This document shows positions 28,106 through 35,002 of a stretch of DNA of 63,474 nucleotides, piece by piece. The DNA lies in the IMG/VR virus record IMGVR_UViG_3300031754_000004, positions 1-63,474 of that record, one strand, 5' to 3'. Under the pieces are notes generated by a model. It was given only the letters and a program-made list of their open reading frames with translations, had not been told where the DNA came from and made no database searches. Within the stretch, counting starts at the first letter, position 1. Every line of letters begins with the position of its first letter. Source of the stretch: a virus. A program made the position numbers and the translations under genes.

Positions 28106-28648
28106 TTAGGTGGTTGTCAGTGTAGCTTCAAACTTCAAAAGAGGACTGGTGGATGCAAGGCCCGGAGGAATCTTCCAAAACGGGCGTCGCACAAAAAGAC
28201 TCCGACCAATGGAAGCAAAAGCTTCGAGGATTAACTCCGAGCAATATACATGCGTCCGGGTATAGTATGTTCCTTTCGGTTCCGGGATGAGCAGCCGGAC
28301 GAACGGGATATACCGCAGCACGTTGAGGTAATCATATTTCTTGCCAACACTCTTGACCAGAAATTCGCCGAGCCGTACCTCTTGTTCCAAGGTGAGCCAG
28401 TCTTTCAATGAGAATAAGTCCACCTGCACGCCGCTGTGATGGTAGTCGCTGTAACCGGCAATGTGGCACCCGCCGGCCCACGCTTCGATAACTGACCGGG
28501 GAGGTATTACGTATGTCCGGTCGCCAATGACAAGGCACGCGCCATCAGGGAAGAAAGCTGCGGTGTGGCTGTACTCCGAATCAGTGAAAAATTTTACAAT
28601 CTTACTGAGGATACCTTTTCCCCGATATTGAGCCATCCAGATTCGCAT
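28106..28648 (-). CDS. NlpC/P60-like papain-fold peptidase
   Basis: The start is taken at 28648 (MRIWMAQYRGKGILSKIVK), giving 180 residues. The conserved His lies in FFTDSEYSHTAAFFPDG near residue 25 and the probable Cys nucleophile in HVYCSELILEAF near residue 137. This is the circularly permuted order (His first) of the phage and bacterial YiiX-like group. Such enzymes cut cell-wall peptides or amide/ester bonds. It is the first gene after the late promoter and structured leader, which suits a lysis or entry role. Confidence 0.75.
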   Translation of the reverse strand: MRIWMAQYRGKGILSKIVKFFTDSEYSHTAAFFPDGACLVIGDRTYVIPPRSVIEAWAGGCHIAGYSDYHHSGVQVDLFSLKDWLTLEQEVRLGEFLVKSVGKKYDYLNVLRYIPFVRLLIPEPKGTYYTRTHVYCSELILEAFASIGRSLFVRRPFWKIPPGLASTSPLLKFEATLTTT

Positions 28649-28766
28649 AAAATTAAAAGGACAGTGACATTCCACGGAGCTCTGTGCGTCGAGCTCTACT
28701 CAGCTTTCCAGTCCATACGAACCAGCGTGGTCAAATCTTTTTTACGTTCGCTGGTCACTGTCCGTT
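28649..28766 (-). ncRNA. Structured leader RNA (multi-helix) before the late operon
   Basis: The predicted transcript starts near 28766. Its first bases (28763-28754, GGACAGTGAC) pair perfectly with GTCACTGTCC (28668-28659), closing about 85 nt. Inside, ACCAGCG (28755-28749) pairs with CGCTGGT (28727-28721), and GAGCTC (28696-28691) with GAGCTC (28682-28677). The outer helix is followed by TTTTAATTTT, then the ATG. It could be a regulatory leader, an attenuator or a separate small RNA. The two 5'-side helices compete for 2 nt. Confidence 0.55.
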
Positions 28767-28772
28767 GGACGT

Positions 28773-28801
28773 ACTATGACACGAGTGGCCCTATTTGTCA
28801 A
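28773..28801 (-). promoter_or_regulatory. Promoter of the lysis/late operon
   Basis: On the minus strand TTGACA (28801-28796) and CATAGT (28778-28773) are separated by 17 bp. The start is predicted near 28766, giving a leader of about 118 nt, in contrast to the leaderless units. Confidence 0.65.
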
Positions 28802-28812
28802 CCCAATTTTAC

Positions 28813-28910
28813 CCGGACATTTTACCGGACATTTTGACCGCAAATTCGTGAAAAGTCCGTGGGAGTGAAGTTGCAAAATTTCTCCCCCACCAGTGAGCGA
28901 AAAGTCCCGG
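28813..28910. promoter_or_regulatory. Cluster of GGAC-N-TTTT half-sites upstream of the late promoter
   Basis: Two direct copies of CCGGACATTTT (28813-28823, 28825-28835) lie 12 bp upstream of the -35 box. Two inverted relatives follow: AAAAGTCC (28851-28858) and AAAAGTCCCGG (28900-28910). This is a plausible activator or repressor array. The rest of 28836-29051 shows no gene, and I see no other feature in it. Confidence 0.45.
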
Positions 28911-29051
28911 CCAATGTCCCCCCATCGGTTCAACGTGGCCGCCGGGGGTTGTTTTTAATGGGTCGGGGCCTGCATCGGGCCGCCGGCGAGCCGTGCCGAG
29001 GATTCCAAATCCTTAGCTCGACCGCACCAAACCCGCATGAACAAAGGAGAT

Positions 29052-29396
29052 TCAGCCGACGAGATTCACGGCTGGGCTTGCTACGGGGCCAGATACGAGG
29101 TCGGGAGCACCAGCGGCAAGCTTTTCCGAATCCAAAATTGAACCTACATTTGAGGTCGGAGGATGCGCGCGACGTTTTCGCTCGACAGCGGGGCGGATAC
29201 GGTCGTGCCATCCACGAGCGCGCGCTGCTTCTTCAAGGTGAAGCCACATAAGCGACTCAGAATGCAGCTTATATCGTTCAACGGTGGGACAAAAGCGCTT
29301 GGCCACAGCTTGAGCTTGCGTGCCGTATCGCTCGTGGAAAAATTCACAAATCGAACGAGCGCGCCGAACAGTCATCGGAGCAGCAATCCATCTCAT
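29052..29396 (-). CDS. Hypothetical protein coupled to small terminase candidate
   Basis: This 114-residue protein (MRWIAAPMTVRRARSICEFF) has a helical N-terminal half with HERYGTQAQAVAKRFCP and LHLEEAARARGWHD, and a low-complexity C-terminal part. Its ATG overlaps the upstream stop as ATGA, which supports translation. It is possibly a DNA-binding or packaging accessory protein; unknown. Confidence 0.5.
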   Translation of the reverse strand: MRWIAAPMTVRRARSICEFFHERYGTQAQAVAKRFCPTVERYKLHSESLMWLHLEEAARARGWHDRIRPAVERKRRAHPPTSNVGSILDSEKLAAGAPDLVSGPVASPAVNLVG

Positions 29397-29938
29397 GCGG
29401 TCAACTGTTTCGTGACGATAGCCACAGCACCGAGGTCTTTCTCCTCCGCCGCGGCCATTGCCTTCATTACCGCCAATGCAACCGAGGAGCCGCCGCCTTT
29501 GGTGTTGTCATCCGCAGGAGCATTAGAATCGCCAAGCGCGCGCTGACTCATTACATGGCAAGCCTCAGCAGCTTTCACTAAATCCGTGAGTGGTCGGGTA
29601 TTAAACTTAGAGCCTTTCGGCGTACTTTCAGTCAATAAGTCAATCAACTGCTGCTCTTGAAGATTATTGAAGTATTGGATGATGCGGTCAACCACGTTGC
29701 GGAGCCGATGAGCTTGCACAAAGTTGACTGCCCGATTGATTTGAACCTGAAGGTCTTTGTTGTTGCCATCCCGAAGCTCATTCCACTCTTTGATTTTTTC
29801 TGTCCATTGCTCGCTCTCCGCCAGCTTCCGGACATCCTCGCGCGGCATATCAATCGCCGCGGCGGTACGGTCAATGTCGCCATTGAACGTGATATACGTT
29901 TGGAACACCTTCGCTACGTCAATCAAGCGTTTATCCAT
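29393..29938 (-). CDS. Candidate small terminase / DNA-binding protein
   Basis: This 181-residue helical protein has a helix-turn-helix-like N-terminus: GDIDRTAAAIDMPREDVRKL, then WTEKIKEWNELRDG, at residues 19-55. A long helical middle (VQAHRLRNVVDRIIQYFNNL) could oligomerise, and the C-terminus is Ala-rich. Small terminase subunits share this N-terminal DNA-binding and central oligomerisation layout. It is early in the late block upstream of terL but is not adjacent to it, so the assignment is tentative. Confidence 0.4.
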   Translation of the reverse strand: MDKRLIDVAKVFQTYITFNGDIDRTAAAIDMPREDVRKLAESEQWTEKIKEWNELRDGNNKDLQVQINRAVNFVQAHRLRNVVDRIIQYFNNLQEQQLIDLLTESTPKGSKFNTRPLTDLVKAAEACHVMSQRALGDSNAPADDNTKGGGSSVALAVMKAMAAAEEKDLGAVAIVTKQLTA

Positions 29939-29939
29939 G

Positions 29940-30098
29940 TTAGTTTGTGGAATGATGAACCGCTTTGTAAAAGGCCATGAGAACCTCGCCGGGAGCGCCT
30001 TTGTGGACTGAGTATAACCGCCAGAATGAACGATGGTACGACGCCGCGCGCGTTACAATCCAGTTTGGACGTTTACCGGGCCCGGACAACCACGCCAA
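29940..30098 (-). CDS. Small hypothetical protein, TTG start
   Basis: A TTG at 30098, 1 nt after the upstream stop (TAACTTG), opens a 52-residue frame (AWLSGPGKRPNWIVTRAASY). It continues HRSFWRLYSVHKGAPGEVLM and ends 1 nt before the next ATG. The frame stays open upstream to 30224 but would then overlap the neighbour. No function is recognised. Confidence 0.4.
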   Translation of the reverse strand: MAWLSGPGKRPNWIVTRAASYHRSFWRLYSVHKGAPGEVLMAFYKAVHHSTN

Positions 30099-30099
30099 G

Positions 30100-30309
30100 T
30101 TAGGACTGAGCCTGATTAGCCTGTCCTGATAACTGGCGCTGGCGGAATTCGATTCGGTCTTGCTCGCGCTTGCGTTTGTGAGCACTGGCGCGGAGGGCCC
30201 GGAGGTCGGCGGGCATGTTGGCATAAAGGGGATGTTTGGACTCTTTCTTCGTCGTGTTTGTGTTCACCGTTGCGGACTGCACACCGTAATATGGCCGGCG
30301 ACCACTCAA
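30100..30309 (-). CDS. Small basic protein, first gene of the minus block
   Basis: This 69-residue, Arg/Lys/Gln-rich frame (SKHPLYANMPADLRALRASA) opens with a TTG at 30309; an internal ATG would give 39 residues. It is the most upstream candidate gene of the late block, next to the inverted-repeat region. Coding potential is plausible but the start is uncertain. Confidence 0.35.
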   Translation of the reverse strand: MSGRRPYYGVQSATVNTNTTKKESKHPLYANMPADLRALRASAHKRKREQDRIEFRQRQLSGQANQAQS

Positions 30310-30362
30310 AAAGCAACCGGCGCACTTCCAGAAAAACCGGGGCCGCCGGTGGGAAATAAAGT

Positions 30363-30533
30363 CAAAGAAGTAAAGAGGTCAAGAGGAACGTAAGGAAATA
30401 ATCTCTCTATAGAGTGACACTTTATACTACATTTTCTCTATTTTATACTAAATTCAGACCTTCACATTTACATATAGTGCCTTCTATAGAGAGATTATTT
30501 CCTTACATTCCTCTTGACCTCTTTACTTCTTTG
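30363..30533. repeat. 50-bp inverted repeat around an AT-rich core
   Basis: The left arm (30363-30412) and right arm (30484-30533) are reverse complements with one mismatch (ACG/ATG). They flank a 71-bp AT-rich core with TATACT-like boxes on both strands. The region lies between the two divergent gene blocks. Each arm contains an outward TTGACC. Together with 30310-30362 it makes up the gene-free divergent control region; a replication origin or a shared operator is plausible. Confidence 0.85.
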
Positions 30534-30534
30534 C

Positions 30535-30563
30535 TTTACAAATCGGGGCTGACCGGGCATAAT
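30535..30563 (+). promoter_or_regulatory. Leaderless-type promoter of the early block
   Basis: TTTACA (30535-30540), 17 bp, CATAAT (30558-30563), then 6 nt to the ATG at 30570. The -35 box starts 2 bp after the inverted repeat, which therefore can act as an operator for the first plus-strand gene. Confidence 0.6.
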
Positions 30564-30569
30564 ATCGGC

Positions 30570-31187
30570 ATGAGCGTTATCAAATCACAGGACGCCAATC
30601 CCTCGTCACTGGCCTCTAGTCAACATTCACTGGGCACAGGCGACCCGTCACCGGCCACAGTCAAGCCGCCTGAGTCTCTTGGTACACCGTCTGAGATACG
30701 AGGCGCACCGCCTGAAGCACAACGACCGTGGCCGCACGGTATCGGCGACCCACTAGGGCCTACTCCATTTGCCGAAGCGGTTGACAAAGTGAAAGTCCAA
30801 GGACACATTGCTGGCGACCCGTCGTTGGCCGCTGTAAAAACTGAGTTGGAGAAATATGATGCACGGGGGCCACGCGACCCGGCACGGGCAGATTTCAAAT
30901 CAGAACGTTGGTGCGACCCGTGGCGGCGTGATATTGGCCGTCATTATGTTCGTCCGTTGACGCCATCCGAGCAGCGTGTCATTGAGCAGGAGCCCACGGT
31001 GCAAAACGTCCTCGCCGCCGGGGGTACTGCCAATCACGTCACCTACGCGCTTATCGTGCGTATCCATGAGCTCCGCGCAGAGCTTGTTGAGACTCGTGCA
31101 ATCATACCGCAACGATACAAACTTCGCAACGGGCGTATCCTGCGCTGGGATTGTCCGGATGATAAAATTCCAATCACTGACCTATGA
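30570..31187 (+). CDS. First early gene, low-complexity N-terminus
   Basis: This 205-residue protein starts MSVIKSQDANPSSLASSQ. The N-terminal 80 residues are Pro/Ser-rich with recurrent GDP steps (GTGDPSP, GIGDPLG, AGDPSLA). The C-terminal half is charged and helical (TPSEQRVIEQEPTVQN, IHELRAELVETRAI). The ATG is at the predicted transcription start. As the first gene it may act on the host, but no motif supports a specific role. Confidence 0.6.
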   Translation: MSVIKSQDANPSSLASSQHSLGTGDPSPATVKPPESLGTPSEIRGAPPEAQRPWPHGIGDPLGPTPFAEAVDKVKVQGHIAGDPSLAAVKTELEKYDARGPRDPARADFKSERWCDPWRRDIGRHYVRPLTPSEQRVIEQEPTVQNVLAAGGTANHVTYALIVRIHELRAELVETRAIIPQRYKLRNGRILRWDCPDDKIPITDL

Positions 31188-31969
31188 TTACCGCTGCCTG
31201 CCGGGTGTTACCGCGTGTTCTGGAAACGCAGTTTGTTTTGTCGCCGCTGCTGCCGCCGATGCCGCATCGTTGGTTGGATGTGGGATTATCCCTCGATGAG
31301 CGGCGCTATTCTGATTTGTCATGGGGATTGTTTGGTGCGGCCAGTAAGCAGGTACCGTTCGCGCGCGCCGGGTATCGGCAATTCGTCACCGATGACGCGC
31401 CACCGTTGCCTGACAAGCCCGATGATAAGCAGGTCGCCGGGAACATGGAAGTATTCGACAAGACCAAATCCGTTCATTCCCGGCAATGGCTGGATTCATT
31501 CATGGTTTGCCGTTTGTGTGAGGAACTCTGTCACAACCAGAATAACTATTCGCATTGCTGCCACGACATTCTGATGACCGTCACCGGCGAGCCGTATGAC
31601 ATCGCCTTGGCTAATCGCAAGAAAGTGGAAGCGGTTCCGAGAACTCGGAAATCGAAATTCAAACACGTTTACTACGTCTCGGCCACGAATCGCTGGCGCG
31701 TGTTCATCACGGTCGGCGGACAACGGCTTTACTTCGGATTGCACGAGCACGAGGAACAGGCCGGCGAAGCGGTGGACAACTTCTTGTACTACGCATGGCA
31801 GGAGCATTTGATTCACGCGCCTGCTCATTTCAACTTCCCGCTGATTTACAGCCGGCAGGTGGATGTTCCCGCGCCGTTCCCGTTCACGGAAAAAATGCTG
31901 CCGCGTCTCCGGCAGATACTAAACAGCGACGAGACTCGATTGCGCCGCGGAGCGGTGGAGGCGTTATGA
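31184..31969 (+). CDS. AP2-like DNA-binding protein
   Basis: This 261-residue protein starts by ATGA overlap at 31184. It has a Cys/His middle (CRLCEELCHNQNNYSHCCHD) and near residue 160 an AP2/ERF-like unit: KFKHVYYVSATNRWRVFITV, then RLYFGLHEHEEQAGEAVDNF. This strand order (three strands plus a helix) is that of the AP2 domain, which binds DNA in phage homing nucleases and in plant regulators. No HNH core is present, so a regulatory or recombination role fits better than homing. Confidence 0.6.
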   Translation: MITAACRVLPRVLETQFVLSPLLPPMPHRWLDVGLSLDERRYSDLSWGLFGAASKQVPFARAGYRQFVTDDAPPLPDKPDDKQVAGNMEVFDKTKSVHSRQWLDSFMVCRLCEELCHNQNNYSHCCHDILMTVTGEPYDIALANRKKVEAVPRTRKSKFKHVYYVSATNRWRVFITVGGQRLYFGLHEHEEQAGEAVDNFLYYAWQEHLIHAPAHFNFPLIYSRQVDVPAPFPFTEKMLPRLRQILNSDETRLRRGAVEAL

Positions 31970-32283
31970 GTGAAGTCGAGTCAAAATATCGATGGGTAAA
32001 AGTTCTACCGTCCGGGCAATTTCGTGCAGGCTTTTATGTCCGCGATTTTTTTATTCATTTAGGGGATTATGTTGAGGAGGATACCGCCGCCGCAGCCGCG
32101 GATAACTTCTTCTATTGGGCCGCAGATAAACGGTTTGTTTGGCGCACCTTTCCATTTAATTTCCCTTTCTTATATGAGAAAGGCGCGGTCATTCCGGGGC
32201 CGTCTGGCTGGACACGTCTTGCATTTTTTCAATGGCCTAAAATTCAAGGGCAAGTAAACGACAATGAATTAACTCTATTATGA
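31966..32283 (+). CDS. Second AP2-like protein
   Basis: This 105-residue protein begins at the ATG at 31966 (ATGA overlap). It carries KYRWVKVLPSGQFRAGFYV, then FFIHLGDYVEEDTAAAAADN and FFYWA, close in pattern to the AP2-like unit of the preceding gene. It ends in an aromatic segment (FNFPFLYEKGAVIPG). A tandem pair of AP2-like proteins suggests duplication; probable DNA binding. Confidence 0.55.
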   Translation: MSEVESKYRWVKVLPSGQFRAGFYVRDFFIHLGDYVEEDTAAAAADNFFYWAADKRFVWRTFPFNFPFLYEKGAVIPGPSGWTRLAFFQWPKIQGQVNDNELTLL

Positions 32284-32642
32284 GACGTTACGAAAAAATA
32301 CGCCGCGGGAAACTCAGCGCGCGCGGCGTTCGGGACGCGCTGAACGACATAAACAAGCTTGTGGAGACTGGCTCTGTCACCGCTAAGAATGTGCTGGCGG
32401 TTCTAGCCCGGCTTTACCGGATACTGGGCGTTCGCGTGCCGGTTGATATAATTGATGAGTCGCCGGGACACGTCATTGACCTTGCGCCGTCCGACCCGCA
32501 TGTGCGTCCTATTTTTATTTCGGCATTTCAAATCAAGCCCAAACCTTCCCCGACTCCGCCTGAACCGACATATATTGGCGACCCGGTTCCGCCCACGTTT
32601 GTAGTCGGTGACGACCCGAATGCGCCGGTACCAACCTACTGA
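32280..32642 (+). CDS. Hypothetical protein
   Basis: This 120-residue protein (MRRYEKIRRGKLSARGVRDA) has a basic helical N-terminus, a middle VLARLYRILGVRVPVDIIDE and a Pro/Asp-rich tail (TYIGDPVPPTFVVGDDP). GDP-type steps recall the first early gene. Coupled at both ends by overlap. Function unknown. Confidence 0.5.
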   Translation: MRRYEKIRRGKLSARGVRDALNDINKLVETGSVTAKNVLAVLARLYRILGVRVPVDIIDESPGHVIDLAPSDPHVRPIFISAFQIKPKPSPTPPEPTYIGDPVPPTFVVGDDPNAPVPTY

Positions 32643-32896
32643 TGAGTGTGTACGTTGACAACGCACGCATGAGCTACCGCGGAATGCGGATGTGCCACAT
32701 GCTCGCCGATTCCTCCACCGAGCTTTTCTACATGGCGGACAAAATCGGTGTAAAACGAAAATATATTCAATTCCCCGGCACATGGCGCGAGCACTTTGAC
32801 ATTTGTTTGACCAAACGTGCGCTTGCGGTTGCCGCCGGCGCAATCGAAGTATCTCAGGCTGCGCTTGCCCACATGCGCGCGCTTCGACGGCCCTAA
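32642..32896 (+). CDS. DUF4031-like small protein
   Basis: This 84-residue protein matches by eye the DUF4031 pattern: YVDNARMSYRGMRMCHMLAD near residue 4, ELFYMADKIGVK, then HFDICLTKRALAVAAGAIEV. This family is common in phages and actinobacteria and has an unknown, possibly nucleotide- or nucleic-acid-related function. Its ATG overlaps the upstream stop. Confidence 0.7.
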   Translation: MSVYVDNARMSYRGMRMCHMLADSSTELFYMADKIGVKRKYIQFPGTWREHFDICLTKRALAVAAGAIEVSQAALAHMRALRRP

Positions 32897-33155
32897 TCAC
32901 TTGTCTCTCGCCACAGGTAAAGTGTAATTCGTTCCACGGCATCGGACTTTCTTCGCCGAGACTAGAGTTAATTAAAACGGATTTTTCTAAAAAGTCACCC
33001 TTGGTTAATTGACTGGCAATCCGATTTATTTTTCCGTTTCTTCGTAAGTCGTTGATAGTCAACATAACAAAGTTCTGGCCTTTATTGCGGGACGGGTGTA
33101 TTCTTTAACCATGAGCGCGGCATAACCAACGCGCCGTAGAAAGAACAAAATAAAC
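32897..33155. other. Gap of about 260 bp without a confident gene
   Basis: A minus-strand frame covers this stretch but runs on antisense through the DUF4031-like gene. On the plus strand an ATG at 33111 is closed by TAA after four codons. I see no hairpin with a T-tract and no clear -35/-10 pair. The stretch may contain regulatory sequence for the next gene. Confidence 0.4.
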
Positions 33156-33413
33156 ATTACGAACATTGGCAGTAACCAAACCGAAGTCCGGTTGAACAAC
33201 GGGAAGCTAATTCTCATCAGTTATCAGACACCCGTTGCGGCGTTCACTCCTGCAACGCCGGGATTTAGTTCAGAACGATATGTAATGAATCGGAAGTACA
33301 GTGCCACAACCACGCGCCACATAAACTCATGGCTAAAAACAGTAGGATTAACAGCGCGCCCAGTTGAAATTCGGCCACAGGCATTTTTTGACGAGCTTTT
33401 GGCGAATGCTTGA
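33156..33413 (+). CDS. Conserved small phage protein, unusual start
   Basis: The conserved core is KLILISYQTPVAAF and then TTTRHINSWLKTVG, a family frequent in phage early regions (YxTPVA... TTxRHIN). No ATG precedes the core in frame. A TTG at 33192 would give 73 residues. Frame continuity of INITNIGSNQTEVRLNNG suggests the protein begins earlier, at an ATT at 33156 (85 residues). I list the longer form; the start is uncertain. Its TGA lies inside the -35 box of the next promoter. Confidence 0.6.
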   Translation: MTNIGSNQTEVRLNNGKLILISYQTPVAAFTPATPGFSSERYVMNRKYSATTTRHINSWLKTVGLTARPVEIRPQAFFDELLANA

Positions 33414-33438
33414 CACCGCAACCGACCTGAACTATATT
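33410..33438 (+). promoter_or_regulatory. Leaderless-type promoter before 33445-33771
   Basis: TTGACA (33410-33415), 17 bp, TATATT (33433-33438), then 6 nt to the ATG. The upstream stop codon TGA is part of the TTGACA box. Confidence 0.75.
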
Positions 33439-33444
33439 GACACC

Positions 33445-33771
33445 ATGAAAACGAAAAACAAACACACTCCGTCGCTCGTGCAAATGAAAACATTTCGCGT
33501 GGCGGCGGTATCGGAAAACACAAACTCCTTCGGGCTTACCGGCGTAGTGCTGGTGGCGCGCGATGGCGAAGCTTACGAGGCCGCGACCTACACGCTTGGA
33601 GCCGGCTTTGAGTTGGCGACAGGCACGGACATCACGTTGCCTATATGCAATGCCTATGCAACTGGACTTGACCGTTACTCATGGCACTCCACGAATGGCC
33701 GCGGGTTTGAAATCCCGCGCGCGCTGCCGTTGTGCCCGGTGCCAGTTTTGAATGAGTTGTACCCCGCTTGA
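33445..33771 (+). CDS. Hypothetical protein, leaderless start
   Basis: This 108-residue protein (MKTKNKHTPSLVQMKTFRV) has a beta-rich middle: NSFGLTGVVLVARDGEAYEA, then GTDITLPI. The conserved WHSTNGRGFEIPRALP follows near the end. It lies directly behind a strong promoter with no leader. No known function. Confidence 0.6.
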   Translation: MKTKNKHTPSLVQMKTFRVAAVSENTNSFGLTGVVLVARDGEAYEAATYTLGAGFELATGTDITLPICNAYATGLDRYSWHSTNGRGFEIPRALPLCPVPVLNELYPA

Positions 33772-34052
33772 TGCCATTTATGAACAAATACGACGCAAAA
33801 CTCGTGCAGGCTCTAATAGGGCGCAAAGCGAAATCCCGTCCAAATCGGGCTATCCAACTAGAGCCCAAGACCACGGAGCGCCGGAAACTGGCAGCGGATA
33901 ATCTGGTTCGGGCCATAAATGTTTACGCCGCCGAGGAGGTTGTCGGCCTCCAAGCTTCCGGGGAATACACTGTGGCGATGGTTGCGGACTGGACATTGGC
34001 GTTCTGCAAAGGTGTAACCAACGAAATGAAACGGAGCAAACGAATTTTATGA
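33771..34052 (+). CDS. Hypothetical protein
   Basis: This 93-residue protein starts at the ATG at 33771, overlapping the upstream TGA (TGATG); a second ATG is 9 nt later. It is helical and basic (QALIGRKAKSRPNRAI, RRKLAADNLVRAINVYAAEE). It may bind nucleic acid. Coupled to the next gene by overlap. Confidence 0.5.
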   Translation: MPFMNKYDAKLVQALIGRKAKSRPNRAIQLEPKTTERRKLAADNLVRAINVYAAEEVVGLQASGEYTVAMVADWTLAFCKGVTNEMKRSKRIL

Positions 34053-35002
34053 CATACGACGAATTAAATAAAAAATTAGGCGGTCGAGAAGTGGCCGAAA
34101 ACTGGCGACAAGCTTCTGGCGGCGGTTGGATTCACAAATCTGCCACCGTCTGGAAGGAATGTGAAAACAACGTTCAGGAAAACGCTATTGTGTGGGGCAC
34201 GGTTTCCGGTGCCGCGCAGGTTTCCGGTGCCGCGCAGGTTTACGGTGACGCGCAGGTTTACGGTGCCGCGAAGGTTTTCGGTGACGCGAAGGTTTCCGGT
34301 GCCGCGCAGGTTTCCGGTGCCGCGCAGGTTTCCGGTGCCGCGAAGGTTTTCGGTGACGCGAAGGTTTACGGTGACGCGCAGGTTTCCGGTGCCGCGCAGG
34401 TTTACGGTGACGCGCAGGTTTCCGGTGCCGCGCGGGTTTCCGGTGCCGCGCAGGTTTCCGGTGCCGCGCAGGTTTACGGTGACGCGAAGGTTTCCGGTGC
34501 CGCGCGGGTTTCCGGTGCCGCGAAGGTTTTCGGTGACGCGAAGGTTTACGGTGACCCGCAGGTTTACGGTGACGCGAAGGTTTCCGGTGCCGCGCAGGTT
34601 TCCGGTGCCGCGCAGGTTTACGGTGACGCGCAGGTTTACGGTGCCGCGAAGGTTTTCGGTGACGCGAAGGTTTCCGGTGCCGCGCAGGTTTCCGGTGCCG
34701 CGAAGGTTTTCGGTGACGCGAAGGTTTACGGTGACGCGCAGGTTTTCGGTGACGCGCAGGTTTCCGGTGCCGCGCAGGTTTACGGTGACGCGTGGGTAAA
34801 GCCAGTTCTTTTTCTACTAGACTCTCGTGGGCATGGCTGTACGAACTGCAAACATGGATGGTTAAAAATCGGCTGCGAGGAACACACGTTTGCCGACTGG
34901 AAGAAACATTTCAAAGGGATTGCTCGAAAACATTCTTTAACTGAAGTGGAGTTTAAGGAGTACAGTGCAATCGTGAAATTATTTTCCGAGATTGGCCTAT
35001 GA
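34049..35002 (+). CDS. Hexapeptide-repeat left-handed beta-helix protein
   Basis: This 317-residue protein has an N-terminal capping segment (GGREVAENWRQASGGGW). From about residue 50 to 249 follow some 33 six-residue units of the type QVSGAA, QVYGDA, KVFGDA, which should wind as a left-handed beta-helix. A C-terminal domain contains CTNCKHGWLKIGCEEHTF, a possible zinc site. Similar free-standing proteins occur in many phages; some are called transferases but the catalytic His is not apparent. The function is unknown; a rigid rod or decoy role is possible. Confidence 0.7.
   Translation: MTYDELNKKLGGREVAENWRQASGGGWIHKSATVWKECENNVQENAIVWGTVSGAAQVSGAAQVYGDAQVYGAAKVFGDAKVSGAAQVSGAAQVSGAAKVFGDAKVYGDAQVSGAAQVYGDAQVSGAARVSGAAQVSGAAQVYGDAKVSGAARVSGAAKVFGDAKVYGDPQVYGDAKVSGAAQVSGAAQVYGDAQVYGAAKVFGDAKVSGAAQVSGAAKVFGDAKVYGDAQVFGDAQVSGAAQVYGDAWVKPVLFLLDSRGHGCTNCKHGWLKIGCEEHTFADWKKHFKGIARKHSLTEVEFKEYSAIVKLFSEIGL
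34198..34797 (+). repeat. Array of about 33 coding 18-bp repeats
   Basis: Each unit reads (CAG/AAG/CGG) GTT T(CC/AC/TC) GGT G(CC/AC) GCG. Only three codons vary, in combinations that recur in different orders, which points to recombination between units. It is a coding array and not a CRISPR. Confidence 0.85.

Noticed and set aside
28980-29040. Possible second tRNA ending near GACCGCACCA
   Set aside because: A T-arm-like hairpin is present, but no matching 5' acceptor strand or anticodon arm could be found.
30484-30500. T7-like promoter motif (CTATAGAGAGA) in the inverted repeat
   Set aside because: No single-subunit RNA polymerase gene is visible, and the match covers only the initiation part of a T7 promoter.
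32403-33065. Minus-strand frame of 220 codons
   Set aside because: Most of it is antisense to two well-coupled plus-strand genes; only the first 60 codons look protein-like, and no promoter was seen.
34198-34797. Possible CRISPR array
   Set aside because: Units are contiguous 18-bp coding repeats with no spacers and no cas genes.
34161-34799. Second open frame with RRFPVP/RRFTVT repeats
   Set aside because: Shadow of the 18-bp repeat array; the hexapeptide frame has proper N- and C-terminal domains.
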